Shown here one piece after another: positions 49,919-58,232 of a DNA stretch of 64,000 nt. Positions within the stretch are counted from its first letter, which is position 1. Each line of letters starts with the position of its first letter. Origin of the DNA: Acuticoccus sediminis. GTDB lineage: Bacteria; Pseudomonadota; Alphaproteobacteria; Rhizobiales; Amorphaceae. The stretch covers positions 186,001-250,000 of the forward strand of contig NZ_QHHQ01000007.1 of NCBI RefSeq assembly GCF_003258595.1. The letters are read 5' to 3'. The position numbers were made by a program, and so were the translations under genes. The notes under the pieces are model-generated. The model was not told where the DNA came from, ran no database searches, and was given only the letters and a program-made list of their open reading frames with translations.

Positions 49919-49974
49919 ACCCGAACTTGCCTAACCGGCAGATAAATCAACAAACAAGACGGGAGGATCCCATC

Positions 49975-51075
49975 ATGGATAGACGTCAACTCTTGACCGG
50001 CGGTGCCATCGCGGCCGTCGGCACCACGCTCGCCGCTCCGGCGATCGCCCAGTCGCAGCCGGAGGTGACCTGGCGGCTCGCGTCGAGCTACCCGACCTCG
50101 CTCGACACCATCTTCGGCGCGTCCAAGGATCTCGCCGAGATCGTCGAGACGATCACCGAGGGCAAGTTCAAGATCCAGGTCTACTCCGCCGGCGAGCTGG
50201 TGCCGCCGCTGCAGGTGATGGACGCGGTCGGCGACAACACTGTCGAGATGGGCCAGTCGGCCGCCTACTTCTACACCGGCAAGGACTCCGCCTTCGCGTT
50301 CGGCACGGCGATGCCGTGGATGGGCAACGCGCGGCAGTACAATGCCTGGATCTACCGCGGCGGCGGCCAGGAGCTGTTCAACGAGTTCCTGGAGCCCTAC
50401 GGCGTCTACCACCTGCCCGGCGGCAACACCGGCACGCAGATGGCCGGCTGGTACCGCAAGGAGATCAAGTCCCTCGCCGACCTCAAGGGCCTCAAGATGC
50501 GCATCGGCGGCCTCGGTGGCGCGGTGCTGGCGCGTCTCGGCGTGGTGCCACAGCAACTCGCGGCGGGTGACATCTACCCCTCGCTGGAGCGTGGCGTGAT
50601 CGACGCGGCCGAGTTCGTCGGTCCCTACGACGACGAGAAGCTCGGCTTCGTGAAGGTGGCGCCGTACTACTACTACCCCGGGTTCTGGGAGGGGCAGGCC
50701 GAGCTCAGCTTCTTCATCAACAAGGGCCAGTGGGAAGGGCTGCCGGAGTCCTACCGGACCGCGCTGGCGACGGCGACGCGCGTCGCGGCCGCGAACCAGC
50801 TCACCAAGTACGATGCGGGCAACGCCGCCGCGCTGAAGCGGCTGATCGCGGCCGGTGCCCAGCTCCGCCCGTTCCCGCAGGACATCATCGAGGCCGGGTA
50901 CAAGGAGACCATGGCGATGTACGCGGAGATGTCCGCCGCCAATCCCAAGTTCAAGACGCTCTACGACAGCCTGAGCGCCTTCCTCGCGGAGAGCGACACG
51001 TTCCTGTCGATCTCCGACTTCTACTTCGACTATTCGCGCTACATCGCCCGCCAGAAGGGCTGGGACAAGGCCTGA
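49975..51075 (+). CDS. TRAP binding protein, TakP-like, second system
   Basis: A 366-residue TRAP binding protein with a twin-arginine-type signal (MDRRQLLTGG, then a hydrophobic stretch, cut near AIAQSQ). The parts PGGNTGTQMAGWYRKEIKSL and LKMRIGGLGGAVL match the TakP/SmoM branch, known to bind 2-oxo acids as calcium or sodium complexes, or related ligands. The ATG at 49975 has GGGAGGA 10 bases upstream. Its permease genes are on the opposite strand downstream, facing it. Confidence 0.92.
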   Translation: MDRRQLLTGGAIAAVGTTLAAPAIAQSQPEVTWRLASSYPTSLDTIFGASKDLAEIVETITEGKFKIQVYSAGELVPPLQVMDAVGDNTVEMGQSAAYFYTGKDSAFAFGTAMPWMGNARQYNAWIYRGGGQELFNEFLEPYGVYHLPGGNTGTQMAGWYRKEIKSLADLKGLKMRIGGLGGAVLARLGVVPQQLAAGDIYPSLERGVIDAAEFVGPYDDEKLGFVKVAPYYYYPGFWEGQAELSFFINKGQWEGLPESYRTALATATRVAAANQLTKYDAGNAAALKRLIAAGAQLRPFPQDIIEAGYKETMAMYAEMSAANPKFKTLYDSLSAFLAESDTFLSISDFYFDYSRYIARQKGWDKA

Positions 51076-51093
51076 CCGCCGACGCGACGAACG

Positions 51094-51125
51094 AAAAAGC
51101 CGGGGCAATCGCCCCGGCTTTTTTT
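51094..51125. terminator. Bidirectional rho-independent terminator
   Basis: A 9-bp GC stem (agccggggc/gccccggct) with loop aatc, with a T run on one side and an A run on the other, so it works on both strands. It separates the convergent binding-protein gene and permease gene. Confidence 0.92.
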
Positions 51126-51142
51126 GTGTCCGCCGGCCGGCT

Positions 51143-53038
51143 CTACTGGCCGAACACGGGCGGCGCGATGGGTTCCAGGCCGGGAAGCGTGCCGTCGTTC
51201 CCGCCCGCCGGCGCCGGCGGCTCGCCGGGGGCCGGGGCCAATGTGCCGCCCGGGGCGGGGCCGCCGACCGTCGGCGGTGCCAGCGGCTCCAGGCCCGGCA
51301 GGCCGGGAAGGTCGCCCGCCGCGTCTCCGCCGCCGATGGGCGGGCCGCCGGGGAGTTCGAGGGGCGGCAGGCCGCCCGGACCGGGGGACGGCGCGCTCGC
51401 GGACGGCTCGCCGATCCCTTCCAGGGCCGGAAGCGGCGCCTGCATCTCCTGCGGCACGGTGACCGGCGGCGGCACGTCCTTGTAGTGCATCACCAGTCCC
51501 GGGAAGATGATCACCAGCGCGATCATCGCGAACTGCATCAGGATGAACGGCACGACGCCCTTGTAGATCTCAAGCGTCTTCACCGGCGGCATCAGTGCGC
51601 CGGTGACCTTGTCCCGCCACGGATCCTTCGGCGCCACCGAGCGCAGGAAGAACAGCGAGAAGCCGAACGGCGGCGACAGGAACGAGGTCTGCAGGTTGAT
51701 GCCGAGGATGACGCCGAACCAGATCAGGTCGATGCCGAGCTTGTCCGCGATCGGTGCCAGCAGCGGCAACGCGATGAAGGCGATCTCGAAGAAATCCAGG
51801 AAGCAGCCCAGGATGAAGATCATGATCGTGACGGTGACGAGGAACCCCGTCGCGCCGCCCGGCAGCGACAGCATCAGCTCCTCGACCCAGACGTTGCCGT
51901 TGATGCCGTAGAAGGTCAGTCCGAAGACGCGCGCGCCGATGAGGATGAACATCACGAACGCCGACAGCCGCGTCGTGGAGTCGAGCGCGCGCTTGAGGAC
52001 GTCGAGCGACAGGCGCCGCTTGGCGATGGCGAGGATAAGCGCTCCCGTCGCCCCCATCGCGCCGCCCTCCGTCGGCGTCGCGATGCCGAGGAAGATCGTG
52101 CCGAGCACGAGGAAGATCAGCGTCAGCGGCGGGATCAGGACGATCACCACCTGCTCGGCGAGGCGTGAGAGTATGCCGAGCCCGAAGTGCCGGTTGGCGA
52201 GGCTGAAGAGGTAGGCGGCGAGCGTCCCCGTCACGCACGCGGCGACGAAGCGCGGCTCGTAGCGCATGCCGGCGTAGAGGAGGTAGTAGCTCGCGTAGCA
52301 CAGGCCGACGGCGACGATGACAAGGGCCAGCAGCGACCAGACCCCGCCGCCCAGCGTGCGCCCCTCCGGCGGCAGCGCCGGGACGAGGTGCGGCCGGAAG
52401 ACCGCCAGGAAGGCGATGTAGGCGCAGTAGAGCCCTACCGTGATCAGCGACGGGTAGAGCGCGCCCGCGTACATGTCGCCCACCGGCCGGCCGAGCTGGT
52501 CGGCCATGACGATGAGGACCAGCGACGGCGGCACGATCTGCGCCAGCGTGCCGGAGGCGGCGATGGTGCCGGCGGCGAGCGGGCGGTCGTAGCCGTAGCG
52601 CATCATGATCGGAAGCGAGATCAGCCCCATCGCGATCACAGACGCGGCGACGACGCCGGTGGTCGCCGCGAGCAGCGCGCCGACCAGGATGACGGCGAAG
52701 GCGAGGCCGCCGCGCACCGGCCCGAAGAGCTGGCCGATCGTCTCCAGCAGCTCCTCGGCCATGCGCGTTCGTTCGAGGAGGATGCCCATGAACGTGAAGA
52801 ACGGCACCGCCAGCAGCGTGTCGTTGTACATCACGCTGTAGATCCGCTCCGGGTGGGACTGGAGCAGCGTCCAGAACAGGCGGATCTCGTTGGAGATGCT
52901 GGATAGCTCGACGCCGATGACGAAGAAGATCAGCCCGCCCGCCGCGAGCGTGAACGCCACCGGATAGCCGAGCAGCAGCATCGCCATCACGGAGACGAAC
53001 ATGATCGGCGCGAGGTTGTGCGCAATGAACTCAATCAT
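51143..53038 (-). CDS. TRAP large permease with Pro/Gly-rich tail, second system
   Basis: A DctM-type large permease of 631 residues. Membrane helices fill residues 1-515, including an extra middle pair (SLLALVIVAVGLCYASYYLL) typical of the longer TakP-linked type; PFFTFMGILLERT and TPTEGGAMGATGAL are conserved. After the last helix comes a tail of about 115 residues rich in Pro, Gly and Ala with repeated LPGLEPLAPP/LPGLEPIAPP units, ending in PVFGQ. This tail is not part of the transporter fold. The ATG at 53038 overlaps the small permease stop by 8 bases. Confidence 0.9.
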   Translation of the reverse strand: MIEFIAHNLAPIMFVSVMAMLLLGYPVAFTLAAGGLIFFVIGVELSSISNEIRLFWTLLQSHPERIYSVMYNDTLLAVPFFTFMGILLERTRMAEELLETIGQLFGPVRGGLAFAVILVGALLAATTGVVAASVIAMGLISLPIMMRYGYDRPLAAGTIAASGTLAQIVPPSLVLIVMADQLGRPVGDMYAGALYPSLITVGLYCAYIAFLAVFRPHLVPALPPEGRTLGGGVWSLLALVIVAVGLCYASYYLLYAGMRYEPRFVAACVTGTLAAYLFSLANRHFGLGILSRLAEQVVIVLIPPLTLIFLVLGTIFLGIATPTEGGAMGATGALILAIAKRRLSLDVLKRALDSTTRLSAFVMFILIGARVFGLTFYGINGNVWVEELMLSLPGGATGFLVTVTIMIFILGCFLDFFEIAFIALPLLAPIADKLGIDLIWFGVILGINLQTSFLSPPFGFSLFFLRSVAPKDPWRDKVTGALMPPVKTLEIYKGVVPFILMQFAMIALVIIFPGLVMHYKDVPPPVTVPQEMQAPLPALEGIGEPSASAPSPGPGGLPPLELPGGPPIGGGDAAGDLPGLPGLEPLAPPTVGGPAPGGTLAPAPGEPPAPAGGNDGTLPGLEPIAPPVFGQ

Positions 53039-53606
53039 GGGGCATGCTCTCGCCACCGGCGGCGAGTTCGGCCGGGTCGTGCGCCTCGAGGAGCGGGTCG
53101 TCGATCAGGCCGCGGATGACGGCGATGCGCTTGACGATCTCCGATATGGCCTGGAGCAGGAGGAGGGAGAACCCCAGGAGTGCCATCAGCTTGGCCGGCC
53201 AGATGATGAGGCCGCCGACATTCGACGAGTGCTCGCCCGAGGTGAAGGAACGCAGGAACCAGGGGACGCAGAGCCAGACGATGAGGGAGGCGAACGGGAC
53301 CAGGAAGACGACGTGGCCGAAGAGGTCGATCCAGTCCCGCGTGCGCTTCGTGAAGCGGCCGGCGAGGATGTCGATCCGCACGTGGTCGTTGCGCTGGAGG
53401 GCGTAGGCGGCGGCCAGCATGAAGACGGTGCCGAACAGGTACCACTGCAGCTCGAGCCAGGCGTTCGACGACATGTCGAATGCCTTGCGCACGATCGCGT
53501 TGCCGGCGCTGACCAGCACCGCGACGAGGATCAGCCACGACACGTTCTGGCCGATCAGCGCGTTTATCCTGTCGATCACACGCGACAGTGCGAGCAATCC
53601 TCGCAT
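53031..53606 (-). CDS. TRAP small permease, second system
   Basis: A DctQ-type protein of 191 residues with four membrane helices. WLELQWYLFGTVFMLAAAY and NDHVRIDILAG match the conserved region of the longer TRAP small permeases. Its stop overlaps the start of the large permease gene. The first gene of the minus-strand pair; the HIBADH-family gene lies 165 bases upstream on the same strand and could be cotranscribed. Confidence 0.9.
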   Translation of the reverse strand: MRGLLALSRVIDRINALIGQNVSWLILVAVLVSAGNAIVRKAFDMSSNAWLELQWYLFGTVFMLAAAYALQRNDHVRIDILAGRFTKRTRDWIDLFGHVVFLVPFASLIVWLCVPWFLRSFTSGEHSSNVGGLIIWPAKLMALLGFSLLLLQAISEIVKRIAVIRGLIDDPLLEAHDPAELAAGGESMPHD

Positions 53607-53771
53607 TCTTCCCCCTCCATGTCGGCATGGTTGGACACCCGCGCGCCCGTCCAGCGGCGCGGTGGCGCCAAGACGGGAACGCCCCGATGCCGGGCGGCAC
53701 GGGACGCGCGCTCCAACCTTTCGGATGCAGCCGATGCTCGGACCGGGCGTCCGCCCGTTCCGGCGCTCCCT

Positions 53772-54656
53772 TTACGCGGTGACGGACGTCCGACGGAAGA
53801 GCTCGACGAGCAGAGGGAGGTGCGACGCGCCCTTGCCGTCGGCGACGACCGCGTCCAGCGCGGCGAGGACGCCGTCCGCGATGGTGTGCTGCGCGCCGGC
53901 CTGCTCGGCCATGGTGCGGTAGTAGCCGATGTCCTTGAAGCCGTTGCTGATCGCAAACGGAATGCCGGATGCGTCGCCCCGGGTGATGAACGGCGAGAGC
54001 CGGTCGAGCGCCGTGCCGCCGCCACCGCCGTGGGCCAGCACGTCGACGAAGACCTGCGGGTCGATGCCGGCGTCGGCCGACTGCGCCGCCGCCTCCGCCA
54101 GCAGGGACATGAAGCCTACCGCGACGAAGTTGTGCAGCAGCTTCATGCGATGGCCGGCGCTGAGATCGCCGACGTGGTCGACACGCTCCGTGAAGGACTC
54201 CAGCACCGGCTTGACCTTGGCGAGCACGGCAGCGTCGCCGCCGACGAGAAGGTTCAGGACGCCGTCGTGGGCGTGCTGGACCGTGCGCGTCATCGGCGCG
54301 TCGATGAAGGCGCCGCCGGCCTCGGTGACGCGTCCGGCCATCGCGAGGGTGGATTGGGGAAGCGAGGTGGAGCAGTCGACGACGATCGCGCCGGGGCGGA
54401 GTGCGGCGAGGACGCCGTCCGGTCCGGTGAGCACGGCCTCGACCTGGGCCGAACCGGTGACGCACAGGATGATGACGTCCGACGCGGCGGCCACGTCACG
54501 CGGCGTCGCGCAGCGGGTGGCGCCGAGGGACAGGAGCTCGTCGACGGGTTGGTTGCCGGGGTGGTCGAGGAAGCTGAGCTTGAACTTGCCACGCATCATG
54601 ACATTGCGGGCAATTCCGTGCCCCATCATGCCGACACCGATAATCCCAACGTCCAT
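53772..54656 (-). CDS. 3-hydroxyisobutyrate dehydrogenase-family oxidoreductase
   Basis: A 294-residue beta-hydroxyacid dehydrogenase with the NAD(P) loop GIIGVGMMGHGIA and catalytic K172 (GHRMKLLHNFVAVG). The substrate loop, usually DAPVSGG, reads DAPMTRTVQHA; the Arg at 124 would change the pocket, perhaps for an acid group. Substrate may be tartronate semialdehyde or another semialdehyde. Strong GGAGGAG ribosome site. It lies upstream of the second TRAP permease genes and fits the same catabolic set. Confidence 0.9.
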   Translation of the reverse strand: MDVGIIGVGMMGHGIARNVMMRGKFKLSFLDHPGNQPVDELLSLGATRCATPRDVAAASDVIILCVTGSAQVEAVLTGPDGVLAALRPGAIVVDCSTSLPQSTLAMAGRVTEAGGAFIDAPMTRTVQHAHDGVLNLLVGGDAAVLAKVKPVLESFTERVDHVGDLSAGHRMKLLHNFVAVGFMSLLAEAAAQSADAGIDPQVFVDVLAHGGGGGTALDRLSPFITRGDASGIPFAISNGFKDIGYYRTMAEQAGAQHTIADGVLAALDAVVADGKGASHLPLLVELFRRTSVTA

Positions 54657-54670
54657 GCTTCACTCCTCCC

Positions 54671-54693
54671 CGGCCACCGCTGGCAGGTGGCCG
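54671..54693. promoter_or_regulatory. Inverted repeat in the leader of the HIBADH-family gene
   Basis: Arms cggccacc and ggtggccg pair perfectly over 7 bases, 15 bases upstream of the ATG and directly before its ribosome site. It could be an operator or a translational control hairpin; it is GC-rich, so chance is possible. Confidence 0.3.
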
Positions 54694-54944
54694 TGCGTGT
54701 TCTTGTCCTCGCCGCAACGGGCGAGCGTCGCGCAGTTCGGCCGGCACTCTGCGCAAAACGCAAGGAGCATTTTCTGACGCGGTGTTCGACTTTTTTGATC
54801 GAACCCGTGTGCGCCGGCCCGCCGCGCCGCGATGCGCCATTTGCCGCAAGCACGCCGTGAGCGTCGGGCCGGCAGGGGATGGTGGCGCCGCGGGCCGTTG
54901 ATCCGGCGCTGGCGGCGCGGCCGTTTCGGTGCGGGATGGATCCG

Positions 54945-55196
54945 TCAGTGCCCCTTGGGAGGCTCGGGGTCACCGAAGGAGATATCGCAGTACGTAAGAG
55001 AGTGATCGCCGCCGGAGTACAGCCAGAACATCCCGTCGTCGAAGGATGAAAAGGCGATCCGTCGCACGACGGCGTCGGGCAGGATCTCCAATCCGAAGTA
55101 TGGCTCCGGATGATCAAGGGTAAGATCGTCGTCGACGACTTTCATCAGCCATCGGCATCCATGTCGCGCAATAGATATACCGAAGGTTGGATGCAT
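54945..55196 (-). CDS. Hypothetical small protein, 83 residues
   Basis: I do not recognise it. The sequence is acidic and beta-rich (YFGLEILPDAVVRRIAFSSF, MFWLYSGGDHSLTYCDISFG), with several aromatic residues, and its base composition is lower in GC than neighbours. The ATG at 55196 has AGAGA 5 bases upstream; an internal ATG at 55145 would leave 66 residues. It sits alone between the catabolic island and the polysaccharide locus, so it may be an acquired gene. Confidence 0.5.
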   Translation of the reverse strand: MHPTFGISIARHGCRWLMKVVDDDLTLDHPEPYFGLEILPDAVVRRIAFSSFDDGMFWLYSGGDHSLTYCDISFGDPEPPKGH

Positions 55197-55559
55197 ATCT
55201 ATCTCTGAACTGCAGTATCTTGCCGAAGATTGTCGACGCGTGGGGCCGGGTTCGGAAGCACCATTGTTGGTGTCCCGCGCTATCCCTTCGGCTGATGCGG
55301 ATCAGACCGGACCTCGTGTCCGGCGCGGCCCCCGCCCTGCGTCCGCGGGTCCGCGAACGGTTCGAGGCGGGCGAGCGGGCCGCCGGAGCGACCCTCCGGA
55401 GCGATCCCGGGGCGGGGTGCATCGGTCCGGACGACCCGCGGTCCGGAGCCGATGAGAGCGGTCGAGCGGCATGGAACGGCGCTGGAGCACCGGGCGAGGG
55501 CAAGCTCCAGCGCCGGTCCGTGTCTCGCGGATCAGGCGATGTTGTCGAAGGTCGGGGCC
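55197..55559. other. Noncoding stretch with a strong inverted repeat
   Basis: About 360 bases without a supportable gene. Arms cggcgctggagc (55477-55488) and gctccagcgccg (55504-55515) pair perfectly over a 15-base loop, 44 bases after the stop of the decarboxylase gene on the minus strand. It probably ends that transcript, though no T run is present. Confidence 0.5.
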
Positions 55560-56609
55560 CTACAGGGCGAGCGGTCCGACGGCCGCGCCGCCGTTCGCCC
55601 GGCGCCGGACCGCGAGGGGAGGCCGTGCCGTCAACGCGGCCGGCACCTCGACGCGCGCAGGACGGCGCGAGAGGACCCCGTCGAAGTAGTCGATCACCTT
55701 TTCCAGCCCGCGGCGCAGCGGCACTTCGGGCTGCCAGCCGAGCGCCTCGGTGGCGCGGGTGATGTCGGGTCTGCGCTGGCGCGGATCGTCCTGCGGCAGG
55801 GGGCGGAAGACGAGCTCGGACCGCGAGCCGGTCAGCTCCAGCACCAGGTCCGCCAGCCCCCGCATCGTGAACTCGACCGGGTTGCCGAGGTTGACCGGAT
55901 GCAGCACGCCGGGCTCGTGGTCCATCAGCGCGCGGATCCCCCTGATCAGATCGTCGACGTAGCAGAACGAGCGTGTCTGCATGCCGTTGCCGTAGAGCGT
56001 CACCGGCTCGTTCTTCAGCGCCTGGAGGACGAAGTTGGAGACGACGCGGCCGTCGTCCGCGTTCATCCGCGGCCCGTATGTGTTGAAGATGCGAGCCACG
56101 CGGATCTCGAGGCCGTATTGCCGGTGATAGTCGTAGAAGAGGGTCTCGGCGCAGCGCTTGCCCTCGTCGTAGCAGGATCGCGGGCCGATCGAGTTGACGT
56201 TGCCCCAGTAGGTCTCGTCCTGCGGATGGACCGCAGGGTCGCCGTAGATCTCGCTGGTGGACGCCTGGAAGACCTTCGCCTGCGTGTGCCGGGCGAGCTC
56301 GAGTGCGTTGAGCGCGCCCATCACGTTCGTCTTCACCGTCTTGACCGGGTCCGACTGGTAGTGGACGGGCGAGGCCGGGCAGGCGAGGTTGTAGATCTCG
56401 TCGACGTCGGCGTGGACCGGCACGGTCACATCGTGCCACACGAGCTCGAAGTTCTCCTCGTCCATCAGGTGAGCAATCTTCTCGCGCGCGCCGGTGTGGA
56501 AATTGTCCAGACAGATGACGGAGTGACCGTCGGCGACGAGACTCTCGCACAGGAACGACCCGAGAAAGCCGGCCCCGCCGGTGACGAGGATGGTCTTCTG
56601 CCGTGTCAT
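55560..56609 (-). CDS. UDP-glucuronate decarboxylase-like epimerase-family enzyme
   Basis: A 349-residue short-chain dehydrogenase/reductase of the extended type. NAD loop GGAGFLGS, catalytic Y147 and K151 (SCYDEGK), and the T118-S119-E120 set ([10 protein letters not shown]) plus [15 protein letters not shown] point to UDP-glucuronic acid decarboxylase (UDP-xylose synthase). The C-terminus has a short Arg/Ala-rich tail not seen in core enzymes. It is downstream of the initiating transferase gene (36 bases) and presumably supplies UDP-xylose to the polysaccharide. Confidence 0.88.
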   Translation of the reverse strand: MTRQKTILVTGGAGFLGSFLCESLVADGHSVICLDNFHTGAREKIAHLMDEENFELVWHDVTVPVHADVDEIYNLACPASPVHYQSDPVKTVKTNVMGALNALELARHTQAKVFQASTSEIYGDPAVHPQDETYWGNVNSIGPRSCYDEGKRCAETLFYDYHRQYGLEIRVARIFNTYGPRMNADDGRVVSNFVLQALKNEPVTLYGNGMQTRSFCYVDDLIRGIRALMDHEPGVLHPVNLGNPVEFTMRGLADLVLELTGSRSELVFRPLPQDDPRQRRPDITRATEALGWQPEVPLRRGLEKVIDYFDGVLSRRPARVEVPAALTARPPLAVRRRANGGAAVGPLAL

Positions 56610-56645
56610 GACTCTGAATCCTTCTGTTCAGCAGCGGGTCCGACG

Positions 56646-58046
56646 TCAGACGCCGCGTAACCGTAAAAGCGAGGCGAACGTTCTCAGGATGATCGAAATG
56701 TCGAACCAGAAGTCGGTGTTATCGATGTAGTATTCGTCGAGGAGCTCCTGGGTCGCGACGTCGGCGTCGCTGCGATCGGAGATCTGCCAGAGGCCGGTGA
56801 GGCCCGGCACCACGGTGGCGCGCTTGGCGCGGAAGTCCGGCCGCATCGCCGCGAGGTGGTAGTCCGGGAACGGGCGCGGGCCGACGATGCTCATGTCCCC
56901 GGCGATGACGTTGAGAAGCTGCGGCAGCTCGTCGAGGCTCGACGCGCGCAGCAGGTGCCCGACCACCGGCAGGACGCGCGGGTCGCGGCGAAGCTTGAAG
57001 TGCATCATCCACTCCGCGCGCGCCGCGGGATCGCGGGCGAGAAGCCCGTCGAGGATGGCTTCGGCGTCACGGTACATGGTGCGCAGCTTCAGGACCCGGA
57101 TCGGCCGACCGCCCAGTCCCTCGCGGGTCTGCCGGTAGAACACCGGGCCGGGGTCGACGATGGCGATCCCGACCGCCGCGAGGAGCACCAGCGGTGCCGC
57201 CAGCACGGCCGCCGGGATGGCGATCGCGAGGTCGCAGAGGCGCTTGCCCGGGTAGGCGTGCGCGGGTCGTCCGGCGAGGCGCAGGCCGATCTCGGACTTG
57301 AGGTCGCCCGGCTGCAGCCCGGCAAGGCGCAGGCGCGGCAGGTCGGCGAGAACGATCACCTCGTCGTAGGCGCTGCGCAGTCGGCGCACTTCGCCGGTGG
57401 AGGGGAGCGTATCGCCCGCGAGGATCAGGGTCGCCGCAGCGCGGCCATTGGCCGCCGGGACCAGGCCGCAGCGCCAGTTGGCGCGCAGGAAGGCGGCGAC
57501 GGCGGCGGCACGGTCCGGGCTCGCCGCGATCTCGACCGGCGTGCCCCAGATCTCGAGCCGGCGCAGTCCGCGGCAGACCGCCGTGTCGAGCACGATGGCG
57601 AGGGCACCCGCTAGGACGAGGAGCGCGGCGACCGCGACGACGGCGTTGGCGCCGACCCCGATGAGCAGCACGCCGGCCACCGTCGCCGTGGCGCCGGCCA
57701 CGAGCGCGGTGAGGACGCGACGCCGGACCACCTCCTCGTGGGTCAGGCGGTACCCGGGGTAGAGCCCGCAGGCCGCCCGCAGGAGGATCGCCACGACCGC
57801 GGTCAGGGCCATCAGCGGACCGGACGCGGCGAGGCCGAGCCCCTGAAGCACCGCCAGGACCAGGATGCCGGCCGCGGTGAAGGCCGCCGCGTCCGCGAGC
57901 GCCGTTGCGACGAAGCACAGGACCGGGCCGCTCCCGCGCCCTGCCGTCGCTATCGCGATCATCCAGGCGGGCCGGGGGGCGGCGGTGGCCACGGCACTCT
58001 TTAAGTGAGGGTCGCCGTCGAAGGGCTCGGAGTACGTGTCGGTCAT
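56646..58046 (-). CDS. Undecaprenyl-phosphate sugar-1-phosphate transferase (WbaP/ExoY type)
   Basis: A 466-residue polyprenyl glycosylphosphotransferase that starts polysaccharide repeat units by moving a sugar phosphate to undecaprenyl phosphate. N-terminal membrane helices (about 40-160) precede a degenerate nucleotide-binding-like part, then the catalytic domain: LKLRTMYRDAE, DELPQLLNVIAGDMSIVGPR and PGLTGLWQISDRSD. The sugar is unknown (galactose or glucose are usual). It shows that the locus makes an exported or surface polysaccharide. Confidence 0.92.
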   Translation of the reverse strand: MTDTYSEPFDGDPHLKSAVATAAPRPAWMIAIATAGRGSGPVLCFVATALADAAAFTAAGILVLAVLQGLGLAASGPLMALTAVVAILLRAACGLYPGYRLTHEEVVRRRVLTALVAGATATVAGVLLIGVGANAVVAVAALLVLAGALAIVLDTAVCRGLRRLEIWGTPVEIAASPDRAAAVAAFLRANWRCGLVPAANGRAAATLILAGDTLPSTGEVRRLRSAYDEVIVLADLPRLRLAGLQPGDLKSEIGLRLAGRPAHAYPGKRLCDLAIAIPAAVLAAPLVLLAAVGIAIVDPGPVFYRQTREGLGGRPIRVLKLRTMYRDAEAILDGLLARDPAARAEWMMHFKLRRDPRVLPVVGHLLRASSLDELPQLLNVIAGDMSIVGPRPFPDYHLAAMRPDFRAKRATVVPGLTGLWQISDRSDADVATQELLDEYYIDNTDFWFDISIILRTFASLLRLRGV

Positions 58047-58232
58047 AGGCGCTTCTCACCGGTGACGCGGTACGGACGGTTCCACCGGCCCGACCGGCCC
58101 GATCCGGGAGGCGGGGCGGCGTATGGGCGGGGTGGATGCATCAGCGTCTGCACGAGGGCGGGCGGACGACGGCGCAGCCCTTGCGGGCGCAGCGTCGGCC
58201 GGGGCCGCCCGCGCAGGACGCCGACGGCGGGA

